Shown: piece by piece, positions 6,679 to 15,581 of the stretch
Position numbering within the stretch: position 1 is the first letter of the stretch
Layout of the letters: the number at the start of each line of letters is the position of its first letter
Assembly: GCF_029963765.1 (NCBI RefSeq)
Contig: NZ_JALBYU010000024.1
Span: 37,233 to 101,232 of the forward strand
From: Pseudomonas sp. UYIF39
Lineage (GTDB): Bacteria > Pseudomonadota > Gammaproteobacteria > Pseudomonadales > Pseudomonadaceae
Reading direction: 5' to 3'
DNA: 64,000 nucleotides
Program-made: the position numbers and the translations under genes
Notes under the pieces: generated by a model
Told to the model about the DNA's origin: nothing
The model's database searches: none
The model's input: only the letters and a program-made list of their open reading frames with translations

Positions 6679-8163
6679 TTATCGACTAACCTTCCAAGCA
6701 TCCCCCGCAGGCGCAGTCCCATGGTCATACGGCTTGGCAAGCCACATATAAAGCAGCCCCAGCCCAATCACGATCGCAGTACTCAACACCATCGCGTAGT
6801 TGATGTACCACACCGCATCCGGCGTGCGCGGCCAAGCCATGTTGATGATCGCGCCGACGCCATAGACCAGCGCGCCGATGTTCACCGCCCAGCCCCAGGC
6901 GCCGAGGGTGAATTTGCCGTTCGGTTTCCAGCCCTTCATGCGCGCATACAACGCGGCGAGCACGATCATCTGGAATGCCAGATAGATACCGATGGCCGCA
7001 AAGCTGACGATGGTTGCCACCGCATCCTGCAGGAAGAAGCCCAGCACAATGATCAGCGCCGGCAGGACGCCGGACACGAACAGCGCCGCAACCGGAACCT
7101 GGGTCGTAGGGGAAATCTTCTTCAGCAGTGAGCTGCCGATGACCATTTCATCCCGAGCGTAGGAATACAGCAGACGACTCGCCGCCGCTTGCAGGCTGAT
7201 GACGCAGGATATGAAGGAAATCATCACCACGCCCATCACCACTTTCGAACCGACCGGGCCGAAGGCGTTGTTGAGGATGGTGGTCACCGGGTCCTTGTCG
7301 GTGCCGTTGATCACCGCTTGCATGTCTGGCACCGCGAGGATCAGCGCCAGGCAGGCGAACATCGCCGCGATGCCGCCGATGTAGATGGTCATGCGCATGG
7401 CCACCGGGATCTGCTTGCTCGGGTTCGGGGTTTCTTCGGCCACGTCGCCGCAGGCTTCGAAGCCGTAATACAGGAACATCCCCGCCAGCGAGGCGGTGAG
7501 GAACGCCGGAAGGTAGGAGCCGTCAATGCTGATATCGAAAGTGTTGAACAACACGCTGATCGACTGATGACGTTCGAAGATCAGCAGGTAAACACCGACG
7601 ATCACCGCACCGACGAGCTCGCAGAGGAAGCCGAACATGGCGATCCGTGCCAGCACCTTGGTGCCGCTGAGGTTGACCAGGGTGGCGAACAAGGTCAGGA
7701 ACAGTGCGATGACGATGTTGGTGTTGTTGCTCGGTTCAAAGCCCATCATGGCGGCCAGGTACGGACCGGCGCCCACCGCAACGGCGGCGATGGTGACGCA
7801 CAGGGCGATGGAGTAGATCCAGCCGACCATCCACGCCCAGCGCTTGCCCACCAAGCGACGAGCCCACGGGTACACGCCGCCGGAGATCGGGAACTGCGAG
7901 ACCACTTCGCCGAAGATCAGGCACACCAGCAACTGGCCGCATCCGACCAGCAAATAGGCCCAGAACATCGGTGGCCCACCGGCGGCGAGGCACAGGCCGA
8001 ACAGGGTATAAACCCCTACGACCGGCGAGAGATAAGTGAAGCCCAGGGCGAAGTTTTCCCACAGGCTCATGCTGCGATTGAAGTTCGAGGTGTAACCCAG
8101 CTTGCGTAGTTGCTCGGCGTCGCTGTCGGCAACGGCTGCAGAGAGTTCGGGTGATGCACTCAT
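6679..8163 (-). CDS. APC-family amino acid/amine permease
   Basis: A 494-residue inner-membrane transporter of the amino acid-polyamine-organocation superfamily with about twelve hydrophobic segments. The N-terminal SLWENFALGFTYLSPVVGVYTLF and GEVVSQFPISGGVYPWARRL blocks are typical of the GABA/ethanolamine permease branch. FEACGDVAEETPNPSKQIP is the conserved loop of this group. The ATG at 8163 has GGAG 10 bases upstream. The gene lies downstream of the aldehyde dehydrogenase on the same strand, in a cluster for amine catabolism, so GABA, putrescine or a related amine is a likely substrate. This is inferred from context. A hairpin separates it from the dehydrogenase, so it may have its own promoter. 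Confidence 0.88.
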   Translation of the reverse strand: MSASPELSAAVADSDAEQLRKLGYTSNFNRSMSLWENFALGFTYLSPVVGVYTLFGLCLAAGGPPMFWAYLLVGCGQLLVCLIFGEVVSQFPISGGVYPWARRLVGKRWAWMVGWIYSIALCVTIAAVAVGAGPYLAAMMGFEPSNNTNIVIALFLTLFATLVNLSGTKVLARIAMFGFLCELVGAVIVGVYLLIFERHQSISVLFNTFDISIDGSYLPAFLTASLAGMFLYYGFEACGDVAEETPNPSKQIPVAMRMTIYIGGIAAMFACLALILAVPDMQAVINGTDKDPVTTILNNAFGPVGSKVVMGVVMISFISCVISLQAAASRLLYSYARDEMVIGSSLLKKISPTTQVPVAALFVSGVLPALIIVLGFFLQDAVATIVSFAAIGIYLAFQMIVLAALYARMKGWKPNGKFTLGAWGWAVNIGALVYGVGAIINMAWPRTPDAVWYINYAMVLSTAIVIGLGLLYMWLAKPYDHGTAPAGDAWKVSR

Positions 8164-8272
8164 GGTGTGTTAACTCCGCAAAATCGGCAGATTTCGGATG
8201 TCCGAAACCGTGACAGAGCCATGACGGCGTTGCCCGGATCGGTGGTTATTGTTTTGTGTTGCGGTGAGGCCA

Positions 8273-8308
8273 TCGCGAGCAGGGGAATGTGCCTGCTCGC
8301 GAAGCTTT
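8273..8308. terminator. Hairpin between dehydrogenase and permease genes
   Basis: TCGCGAGCAGG and CCTGCTCGCGA form an 11-bp perfect stem followed by AGCTTTTTT on the plus strand, just past the dehydrogenase stop. On the minus strand, where the genes lie, the T run comes before the stem. It may therefore act as a REP-like 3' end rather than a classical terminator. Confidence 0.5.
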
Positions 8309-8309
8309 T

Positions 8310-9734
8310 TTAATGCTTGAACATCACATGCCGAACGACGGTGTAGTCCTCCAGCCCGTACATGGACATGTCCTTCCCATAACCGGACAGTTTCTGACCG
8401 CCGTGCGGCATTTCGCTGACCAGCATGAAGTGCGTATTCACCCACGTGCAGCCGTACTGCAAGCGTGCAGACAAGCGATGCGCGCGACCGACGTCCGAGG
8501 TCCAGACCGATGATGCCAGGCCGTAGTCCGAATCGTTGGCCCAACCGAGCACCTGCGCTTCATCGGTAAATTTGGTCACCGACACCACCGGCCCGAACAC
8601 TTCGCGACGAACAATCTCGTCATCCTGATGCGCGTCCGCCAACACAGTCGGTTCGAAGAAGAAACCATTGCCCTCAACAGCCTTGCCACCGGTGATCAAA
8701 CGGATATGCGGCTGAGCCACGGCGCGCTCGACAAACCCGGCCACGCGGTCGCGATGTTGCGCAGTGATCAGCGGCCCGAGCTCGGTCGACGGATCATCCT
8801 GCAGACCGTACTTGATGCTGCTGACCGCTTCGCCGAGCTTCTCGACGAACTTGTCATAGATGCCTTCCTGCGCGTAGATGCGGCAGGCGGCGGTGCAGTC
8901 CTGACCGGCGTTGTAGAAGCCGAAGGTGCGAATGCCTTCCACTGCGGCGTCGATGTCGGCGTCGTCGAAGATGATCACCGGGGCTTTGCCGCCCAGTTCC
9001 ATGTGCATGCGTTTGACGCTGTCGGCGGTGCTGGAAATGATGTTCGAACCGGTGGCGATCGAACCGGTCAACGAGACCATGCGCACTTTCGGGTGTGTGA
9101 CCAATGGGCTGCCGACCGTAGGACCTCGACCGAACACCAGGTTAAGCACACCGGCCGGGAAAATCTCCGACGCCAGTTCCGCCAGACGCAGCGCGGTCAG
9201 CGGGGTTTGTTCCGACGGCTTGAGCACCACGGTATTACCCGCCGCGAGGGCCGGGGCGATTTTCCAGGCGACCATCATCAGCGGGTAGTTCCACGGTGCG
9301 ATGGACGCGATCACGCCAACCGGATCGCGACGGATCATCGAGGTGTGGCCGTGCAGGTATTCACCGCCCGCCGAACCGCTCATGCAACGGCTGGCGCCGG
9401 CGAAGAAGCGGAACACGTCGGCAATTGCCGGGATCTCGTCGTTCAGCGCGGCGTTGTAAGGCTTGCCGCAGTTATCCGACTCCAGTTTGGCCAGTTCTTC
9501 GCCGTGTGCTTCGATGGCGTCGGCGAGTTTGAGCAGCAGCAGCGAACGTTCTTTCGGTGTGGTTTGCGACCAGCCTTCGAAGGCGCTGTCGGCAGCACGC
9601 ACGGCGGCATCGACCTGGGCTTCACTGGCTTCGTTGATTTCGATCAACACCCGACCGAGGGCCGGGTTGAACACCGGTTGGGCGGGGCCTTCGCCGTCGA
9701 TCAGTTGGCCATTGATCAAGAGTTTGGTTTGCAT
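8310..9734 (-). CDS. patD: 4-aminobutyraldehyde dehydrogenase-type aldehyde dehydrogenase
   Basis: A 474-residue NAD-dependent aldehyde dehydrogenase. Seen in the sequence are SIAPWNYP, the cofactor-site SLTGS, MELGGK with the general base Glu246, and GQDC with the catalytic nucleophile Cys280. The overall sequence, including NAGQDCTAACRIY and the ending EDYTVVRHVM, matches the E. coli YdcW/PatD type that oxidises 4-aminobutanal to GABA in putrescine degradation. AGAGGA precedes the ATG at 9734. It lies at the downstream end of a ydcSTUV-like transporter cluster, the same grouping as in E. coli. A paralogue lies at 13994-15481. The symbol is by similarity, since substrate preference cannot be read from sequence. 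Confidence 0.8.
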   Translation of the reverse strand: MQTKLLINGQLIDGEGPAQPVFNPALGRVLIEINEASEAQVDAAVRAADSAFEGWSQTTPKERSLLLLKLADAIEAHGEELAKLESDNCGKPYNAALNDEIPAIADVFRFFAGASRCMSGSAGGEYLHGHTSMIRRDPVGVIASIAPWNYPLMMVAWKIAPALAAGNTVVLKPSEQTPLTALRLAELASEIFPAGVLNLVFGRGPTVGSPLVTHPKVRMVSLTGSIATGSNIISSTADSVKRMHMELGGKAPVIIFDDADIDAAVEGIRTFGFYNAGQDCTAACRIYAQEGIYDKFVEKLGEAVSSIKYGLQDDPSTELGPLITAQHRDRVAGFVERAVAQPHIRLITGGKAVEGNGFFFEPTVLADAHQDDEIVRREVFGPVVSVTKFTDEAQVLGWANDSDYGLASSVWTSDVGRAHRLSARLQYGCTWVNTHFMLVSEMPHGGQKLSGYGKDMSMYGLEDYTVVRHVMFKH

Positions 9735-9784
9735 GGCTTTGTCCTCTTTCTACCGCAAATTCATTATTGGAATGGTCAGGAAAA

Positions 9785-10594
9785 TCACTTGCCGCCACTG
9801 CCCGCAACGCTTTCGCCGCCACGGGTCAGGTAATAAGCGCCGAGGATCGGCAGCATGGTCACCATCATCACCAGCATCGCGACGACGTTGGTCACCGGCA
9901 CGTCCCGTGGGCGGCTGAGCTGGTTCAACAGCCACAGCGGCAGGGTGCGTTCATGGCCGGCGGTGAAGGTTGTGACGATGATTTCGTCGAACGACAGGGC
10001 AAACGCCAACATGCCGCCGGCCAGCAACGCCGAGCCGAGGTTCGGCAGGACGATGTAGCGGAAGGTCTGCCAGCCGTCGGCGCCGAGGTCCATCGAGGCC
10101 TCGATCAAACTGTGCGAAGTGCGGCGCAACCGGGCGATGACATTGTTGTAGACGATCACCACACAGAAGGTCGCGTGACCGACGATGATGGTGAACATCC
10201 CCGGTTCGATGCCCAGCGTCTTGAAGGTCGCCAGCAAGGCGATACCGGTAATGATCCCCGGCAAGGCAATCGGCAGGATCAGCATCAGTGAGATGCCTTG
10301 CTTGCCGAAGAAATCCCGGCGGTACAACGCCGCCGATGCCAGCGTGCCGAGGACCATCGCAATCAACGTCGCGACGGAAGCGATTTGCAGCGATAGCTTG
10401 ATCGCTTCCAGCACGTCGGGACGCGAGAACGCCACGCCGATCCACTTCAGGGTGAAGCCCTTGGGCGGAAAACTGAACGCTGCGTCTTCGGTGTTGAAGG
10501 CGTACAGGAAGATGATCAGGATCGGAAAGTGCAAAAACACCAACCCACCCCAGGCGGCGATGCGCAGGCCCAAGGATGCTTTCTCAGAGTGCAT
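9785..10594 (-). CDS. ABC transporter permease, putrescine/spermidine type (YdcV-like)
   Basis: The 269-residue second inner-membrane permease of a polyamine-type ABC importer. It has a hydrophobic N-terminal segment, about six membrane spans and the cytoplasmic EAA loop, visible as EASMDLGADGWQTFRYIVLP, which contacts the ATPase. It overlaps the preceding permease gene by 11 bp (start 10594, upstream stop 10584), indicating translational coupling. Order on the minus strand is binding protein, ATPase, permease, permease, dehydrogenase. The transported amine is not determinable, and putrescine is the best guess from the adjacent aminobutyraldehyde dehydrogenase. Confidence 0.88.
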   Translation of the reverse strand: MHSEKASLGLRIAAWGGLVFLHFPILIIFLYAFNTEDAAFSFPPKGFTLKWIGVAFSRPDVLEAIKLSLQIASVATLIAMVLGTLASAALYRRDFFGKQGISLMLILPIALPGIITGIALLATFKTLGIEPGMFTIIVGHATFCVVIVYNNVIARLRRTSHSLIEASMDLGADGWQTFRYIVLPNLGSALLAGGMLAFALSFDEIIVTTFTAGHERTLPLWLLNQLSRPRDVPVTNVVAMLVMMVTMLPILGAYYLTRGGESVAGSGGK

Positions 10595-11531
10595 CGAAGG
10601 CCCCCAGTCGTTTCACGATAGTCAGGTAAATGGCGATCAACACAATCGGCACCAGCGTGAAGGCCGCGGCCATCGGCATGTTGCCGATCGCGCCTTGCTG
10701 GGCGTACACCATGCTGCCGACGAAGTAGCCCGGCGGGCCCACCAGTTGCGGCACGATGAAATCGCCCAGGGTCAGCGAAAAGGTGAAGATCGAACCGGCC
10801 GCGATGCCCGGAATCGACAGTGGAAGAGTCACTTGCATGAAGGTCTGGCGCGGCGTGGCGCCGAGGTCGGCCGAGGCTTGCAGCAAGGACGGCGGCAGAC
10901 GTTCAAGCGAGGCCTGAATGGGCAGGATCATGAACGGCAGCCAGATGTAGACGAACACCATGAAGCGCCCCAGGTGCGAGGTCGACAAGGTGCTGCCGCC
11001 GACGCCCGGAATGCCCAAAACGAACTGCAAAACCGGCTCCAGACCCAGGTGTTGAACGAACCACTGCGCCACGCCGCCCTTGGCCAGCAACAAGGTCCAG
11101 GCATACGCCTTGACGATGTAACTGGCCCACATCGGCATCATCACCGCGATGTAGAAAAACGCCTTGGTTTTGCCGGTGGTGTAGCGCGCCATGTAATAGG
11201 CAATCGGGAACGCGACGATGGCGCTGGCGATCGACACGACGACGGCCATGCTCAAGGTGCGCAGGATGATGTCGAAGTTCGATGGCTGGAACAGGGCAGC
11301 GAAGTTAGCCAGGGTCAGGTCAGGCGTGACCGCCATGGTGAAGTCGTCGAAGGTGTAGAAGCCTTGCCACAGCAGCACCAGCAGCGAGCCGAGGTAGATC
11401 GCGCCGAACCACAGCAGCGGCGGTACCAGCAGCATCGTCAGGTACAAGTTCGGCCGGCGATACAGCAGGTTGGAAAACCTGCGCAATGGCGAGCCGCCGG
11501 TCGGGGTTTGAGGGAGAGCCACGCTGTTCAT
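10584..11531 (-). CDS. ABC transporter permease, putrescine/spermidine type (YdcU-like)
   Basis: The first inner-membrane permease of the importer, 315 residues from the ATG at 11531 (MNSVALPQTP). A GTG at 11543 would add four residues, but the ATG is the better start and lies one base past the end of the ATPase gene. A long cytoplasmic N terminus comes before the first span (LTMLLVPPLLWFGAIYLGSLLVLLWQGF). The EAA loop is QASADLGATPRQTFMQVTLPLS. Together with the 269-residue partner it forms the heterodimeric channel. Confidence 0.88.
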   Translation of the reverse strand: MNSVALPQTPTGGSPLRRFSNLLYRRPNLYLTMLLVPPLLWFGAIYLGSLLVLLWQGFYTFDDFTMAVTPDLTLANFAALFQPSNFDIILRTLSMAVVVSIASAIVAFPIAYYMARYTTGKTKAFFYIAVMMPMWASYIVKAYAWTLLLAKGGVAQWFVQHLGLEPVLQFVLGIPGVGGSTLSTSHLGRFMVFVYIWLPFMILPIQASLERLPPSLLQASADLGATPRQTFMQVTLPLSIPGIAAGSIFTFSLTLGDFIVPQLVGPPGYFVGSMVYAQQGAIGNMPMAAAFTLVPIVLIAIYLTIVKRLGAFDAL

Positions 11532-11532
11532 C

Positions 11533-12570
11533 TCACACCCCACCGACGACGGTGTCGTGCAGCGGAATCATTGCTTCCCGTGCCCAGCGCGCGCTGATGC
11601 GTTGCCCGGTCTGATGTTGCGCGCTGACGTCCAGCCACTGGACGTTGGCCTGGCTGATGTTCAGGGTCTGGCCGTTTTCCAGTTTCACTTCATAGCGCGT
11701 GGCGCTGCCCTGGTACTGAATGTCATGGAGCAAACCGCTGACTTCAATTTCATGGCTGGCCAGCGGCCCTTCGGCGAAACGTACATGTTCCGGGCGAATC
11801 GAGAACGGCTGTGGATTGCCGCTCAATTGTTTCGCCAGATCGCCGCGAATCACGTTGGAGGTGCCGACGAATTCCGCCACAAAGGATGTAGTCGGTTTCA
11901 TGTAGAGGTTGCGCGGAGTGTCGACCTGTTCGATGCGCCCTTTGTTGAACACCGCCACACGATCGGACATCGACAGCGCTTCTGTCTGGTCGTGGGTAAC
12001 AAAAATGAAAGTGATGCCGAGCTGGCGTTGCAGCTTCTTCAGCTCACTCTGCATTTGCTCGCGCAGCTTCAAGTCGAGCGCACCCAACGGTTCGTCGAGC
12101 AGCAGCACGCGAGGGCGATTGACCAGGGCGCGGGCCAGGGCGACACGCTGGCGCTGACCACCGGACAGCTGCACCGGTTTGCGCTCGCCGTAGCCGCCGA
12201 GGGCGACCATGTCGAGGGCTTCTTCGGCGCGCTTCTGGCGTTCGGACTTGCCGACGCCTTTGACCTTCAAACCGTAAGCGACGTTGTCGAGTACGTTCAT
12301 GTGCGGGAACAACGCGTAATCCTGGAACACGGTGTTCACGTCACGCTGATACGGCGGCAGCCCGGCGGCTTCTTCGCCGTGAATACGGATAGAGCCTGCA
12401 CTCGGTTGTTCGAAACCGGCGATCAGGCGCAGGCAGGTGGTTTTGCCCGAACCGGAAGGGCCCAGCATGGAAAAGAACTCGCCGTCCTGGATATCGATGG
12501 AAACCCGGTCAACGGCCTTCACTTCGCCGAACTGACGGGAAACGTTGGTGAACTGGACTGCAAGCGTCAT
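11533..12570 (-). CDS. ABC transporter ATP-binding protein, polyamine type (PotA/YdcT-like)
   Basis: The ATPase subunit that energises the importer at the inner-membrane surface. The ATG at 12570 (MTLAVQFTNVSRQFG) with GGAG upstream gives 345 residues. A longer open frame to 12720 runs into palindromic repeat DNA and is not coding. Walker A is GPSGSGKTT at residues 37-45, the ABC signature is LSGGQRQRVALARAL, and Walker B is VLLLDEPLGALD with the following switch VTHDQTEAL. A C-terminal TOBE-like regulatory domain (FSIRPEHVRF) completes the PotA/CysA architecture. It is separated from the binding-protein gene by a 189-bp palindromic spacer. Confidence 0.9.
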   Translation of the reverse strand: MTLAVQFTNVSRQFGEVKAVDRVSIDIQDGEFFSMLGPSGSGKTTCLRLIAGFEQPSAGSIRIHGEEAAGLPPYQRDVNTVFQDYALFPHMNVLDNVAYGLKVKGVGKSERQKRAEEALDMVALGGYGERKPVQLSGGQRQRVALARALVNRPRVLLLDEPLGALDLKLREQMQSELKKLQRQLGITFIFVTHDQTEALSMSDRVAVFNKGRIEQVDTPRNLYMKPTTSFVAEFVGTSNVIRGDLAKQLSGNPQPFSIRPEHVRFAEGPLASHEIEVSGLLHDIQYQGSATRYEVKLENGQTLNISQANVQWLDVSAQHQTGQRISARWAREAMIPLHDTVVGGV

Positions 12571-12652
12571 GGTGCGGTGCTCCAAAAAGGCGAGGGCCGT
12601 CACAGCGGCCCTGCCTGGACGTCTGAAAAACTGAAACTTAATGAACAGCGTC

Positions 12653-12752
12653 GTAGCAGCTGTCGAGGTACGAGGCTGCGTCGGGCTGCGCAGCGGCCCT
12701 GGGGGCGGTCCTGCGGACACGCAACGCAGCCTCGTGCCTCGGCAGCTGCTAC
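12653..12752. repeat. Intergenic palindrome of the GTAGCAGCTGCCGAG type
   Basis: GTAGCAGCTGTCGAGGTACG... pairs with ...CGTGCCTCGGCAGCTGCTAC over arms of about 28 bases with few mismatches, between the binding-protein and ATPase genes. A related, perfect palindrome lies at 26061-26209. Such a structure within the operon may stabilise the upstream transcript and so raise binding-protein levels. That role is an inference. Confidence 0.75.
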
Positions 12753-12759
12753 AGGGGGC

Positions 12760-13911
12760 TTAGCGACCGCCCATGATCGCGATGTAGTCCTGGGTCCAGC
12801 GGCTGTACGGCACAAACTTGCCGCCTTCAGCCTGCGGGGTTTTCCAGAAGGCCAGGTTGGCGAACTGAGCGTAACCGTTGGCTGCACAGCCTTCGGCGCC
12901 GAGCAATTCACTGGCCTTGCAACCTTCAGGCACTGCGGGCAGTGCGCCGAACCAGGCCGATACGTCACCTTGTACTTTCGGCTGCAGCGACCAGTCCATC
13001 CACTTGTAGGCACAGTTGGGGTGCTTGGCTTCGGCGTGCAACATGGTGGTGTCGGCCCAACCCGTTGCACCTTCCTTTGGAATAACCGAGGCCACTGGCT
13101 GCTTGTCGGCCACCAGGCCATTGACCATGTAGCCCCAAGTGCTGGATGCCACCACGCCTTCGTTCTTGATGTCACTCATCTGCACGGTCGCGTCATGCCA
13201 GTAGCGGTGGATCAAGGGCTGTTGCTTGCGAAGCAGGTCTAGCGCCGCTTTGTACTGGACTTCGTTGAGCTGGTACGGGTCTTTGATGCCCAGTTCTGGC
13301 TGTTTCGATTTGAGATAAAGCGCCGCATCGGCGATGTAGATCGGGCCGTCGTAGGCCTGGACCCGGCCCTTGTTGGACTTGCCGTCCGGCAGGGTTTGTT
13401 CCTCGAACACCACGCTCCAGCTGTCCGGGGCGGTTTTGAAGACATTGGTGTTGTACATCAACACGTTCGGGCCCCACTGGTACGGGGTGCCGTAGGTTTG
13501 CTTATTGACGACGTACCAAGGGCCATCCTTGAGGCGAGGGTCAATGTTCTTCCAGTTCGGGATCAACGCCGTATTGATCGGCTGCACACGCTTGCCGACG
13601 ATCAGTCGCAGGGAAGCATCGCCCGACGCCGTCACCAGGTCGTAACCACCCTTGGCCATCAGGCTGACCATCTCATCGGATGTGGCGGCGGTTTTCACAT
13701 TGACCTTGCAGCCGGTTTCCTTCTCGAAACCGGTGACCCAGTCGTAGGCCTTGTCGCTTTCGCCACGTTCGATGTAGCCAGGCCAGGCCACGATATCCAG
13801 CTGACCTTCGCCTGCGCCAACGGCTTTCAGCGGTTCGGCGGCCTGGATACTGGCACTGGCCAGCAGCGCGGTGGTGATTGCACTGAGCAGTGCGGTCTTG
13901 TGCACGAACAT
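12760..13911 (-). CDS. ABC transporter periplasmic substrate-binding protein (YdcS-like)
   Basis: A 383-residue exported binding protein with a Sec signal peptide ending ASIQAAEP. The sequence reads LDIVAWPGYIERG, then DWVTGFEKETGCKVNVK and DLVTASGDASLRL, typical of the PotD/YdcS family that captures putrescine, spermidine or related amines in the periplasm. The C-terminal region has two Cys-containing segments (EGCKASELLGAEGC). GAGGGAAA precedes the ATG at 13911. It is the first gene of the transporter, as expected for the most highly expressed component, and is followed by the palindrome at 12653-12752. Confidence 0.9.
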   Translation of the reverse strand: MFVHKTALLSAITTALLASASIQAAEPLKAVGAGEGQLDIVAWPGYIERGESDKAYDWVTGFEKETGCKVNVKTAATSDEMVSLMAKGGYDLVTASGDASLRLIVGKRVQPINTALIPNWKNIDPRLKDGPWYVVNKQTYGTPYQWGPNVLMYNTNVFKTAPDSWSVVFEEQTLPDGKSNKGRVQAYDGPIYIADAALYLKSKQPELGIKDPYQLNEVQYKAALDLLRKQQPLIHRYWHDATVQMSDIKNEGVVASSTWGYMVNGLVADKQPVASVIPKEGATGWADTTMLHAEAKHPNCAYKWMDWSLQPKVQGDVSAWFGALPAVPEGCKASELLGAEGCAANGYAQFANLAFWKTPQAEGGKFVPYSRWTQDYIAIMGGR

Positions 13912-13993
13912 GGGGTTTCCCTCTTCTTTAATTATGGTCGGGGCAGTTTTGAACGTGGTGAAGCATGCCGTTAGCGGCTTGTTATAAGCGTAG

Positions 13994-15481
13994 TCAGAGA
14001 TGCTGGCCGTGGCGGGCCATGATGTGCCGCACCACGCTGTAGTCCTGAAGCGAATCGCTGGATAAGTCTTTGCCGTAGCCCGAACGCTTCAGGCCGCCGT
14101 GGGGCATCTCGCTGACCAGCATGAAATGGCTGTTGATCCAGGTGCAGCCGTACTGCAAGCGCGCCGCGACCTGCATCGCCTTGTCCAGGTTCTGGGTCCA
14201 GACCGAGGAGGCGAGGCCGTATTCCGAGTCGTTGGCCCAGTCCACGGCTTGTTCGAGCTGATCGAAACGGGTCACGGTGACCACCGGCCCAAACACTTCG
14301 CGCTGGACGATTTCATCGCCTTGCTTGCAACCGGCCAGCAGCGTCGGCTGGTAATAGAAGCCGGCGCCGGAATGCACCGCCGCGCCGGTCACTCGTTCGA
14401 TGTGCGGCTGGCCGAGGGCGCGCTCGACGAAACTGGCCACGCGGTCGCGTTGGCGGGTGCTGATCAGCGGGCCGATCTCGTTGTCGGCGTCGCGTTTGCC
14501 GGCGAAGCGCAAACTGCTGACCGCCGCGCCGAGTTCGGCCACCAAGCGGTCATGAATCCCGGCCTGTGCATAAATTCGGCAGGCCGCGGTGCAATCCTGG
14601 CCGGCGTTGTAATAGCCGTAAGTGCGCACGCCTTCGACCACGGCTTGAATGTCGGCATCGTTGCAGACGATCACCGGGGCCTTGCCGCCGAGTTCGAGGT
14701 GAGTGCGTTTGAGGGTTTTTGCTGCGGCTTGGAGGATTTTTTGCCCGGTGACGATATCGCCAGTCAACGACACCATGCGCACTTTAGGATGACTGACCAA
14801 GTGGCTGCCGACGCCTTCACCGCCGCCGCAAATGATGTTGATCACACCGCGCGGCAGGATCTCAGCCAGCGCGGGCGCCAGGGCCAGAATCGACAGCGGC
14901 GTGTGCTCGGACGGTTTGAACACCAGCGTGTTGCCAGCGGCCAGGGCCGGGGCGATTTTCCACGCGGCCATCATGATCGGGTAGTTCCACGGCGCAATCG
15001 ACGCCACCACGCCAATCGGATCGCGTCGGACCATGCTGGTGTAGCCCGGCAGGTATTCGCCGCTGAGCTGGCCAGTCTGGCAGCGCACGGCGCCGGCAAA
15101 GAAGCGGAACACATCGACCGTGGCGCTCAAGTCATCCTGACGCGCCAGGTGCAACGGCTTGCCGCAGTTCAGCGATTCGAGACGGGCGAGGAGGTCGGCT
15201 TGTTTTTCGATGGCGTTGGCGATGTCCAGCAACAGGTTCGAGCGTTGCTGCGGCGTGGTCCGCGACCAACCGGCAAAGGCGCGGTGGGCGGCGAGGATCG
15301 CGGCTTCGACTTGCTCGGTACTGGCTTCGGCGATGTGGGTCAGCACTTCACCGGTGGCCGGGTTGAGGATCGGTTCGACAAACCCCTGGCCCGCGACCAA
15401 TTCGCCATCGATCAACAACGCGGTAAACAACGGGGTCTGCGCGCCAGCCATTTTTCGGGTTCTCTTTTCTTGTGTGGCCAT
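13994..15481 (-). CDS. Second aldehyde dehydrogenase of the 4-aminobutyraldehyde dehydrogenase type
   Basis: A 495-residue paralogue of the dehydrogenase at 8310-9734. It carries SIAPWNYP, LELGGK with Glu263, and GQDC with Cys297, and ends with the same EMPHGG-GYGKD and SVVRHIM pattern. The ATG at 15481 follows GGGAG. An internal ATG at 15451 would remove ten residues outside the conserved fold. It lies directly after the LysR regulator and before the binding-protein gene on the same strand, so the transporter is bracketed by two related dehydrogenases. They may act on different amine-derived aldehydes, or one may be a redundant copy. Sequence alone does not decide. Confidence 0.85.
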   Translation of the reverse strand: MATQEKRTRKMAGAQTPLFTALLIDGELVAGQGFVEPILNPATGEVLTHIAEASTEQVEAAILAAHRAFAGWSRTTPQQRSNLLLDIANAIEKQADLLARLESLNCGKPLHLARQDDLSATVDVFRFFAGAVRCQTGQLSGEYLPGYTSMVRRDPIGVVASIAPWNYPIMMAAWKIAPALAAGNTLVFKPSEHTPLSILALAPALAEILPRGVINIICGGGEGVGSHLVSHPKVRMVSLTGDIVTGQKILQAAAKTLKRTHLELGGKAPVIVCNDADIQAVVEGVRTYGYYNAGQDCTAACRIYAQAGIHDRLVAELGAAVSSLRFAGKRDADNEIGPLISTRQRDRVASFVERALGQPHIERVTGAAVHSGAGFYYQPTLLAGCKQGDEIVQREVFGPVVTVTRFDQLEQAVDWANDSEYGLASSVWTQNLDKAMQVAARLQYGCTWINSHFMLVSEMPHGGLKRSGYGKDLSSDSLQDYSVVRHIMARHGQHL

Positions 15482-15581
15482 GCTGCTCCCTGTGACTGGG
15501 GCCCGGCCGTCTTATAGATGCAGCAAGACTAGTGCTCAGACCCGAGGTCGACAAATTCTAAATACTGAAGGTGGCGTTCGA

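Noticed and set aside
11533..12720. Extended start of the ABC ATPase gene at 12720
   Set aside because: The extra 50 residues translate an intergenic palindrome. The ATG at 12570 has a good binding site and family-typical start.
12653..12752. Palindrome as a rho-independent terminator
   Set aside because: It lies within an apparent operon, is long and imperfect, and lacks a T run. It fits an intergenic repeat better.
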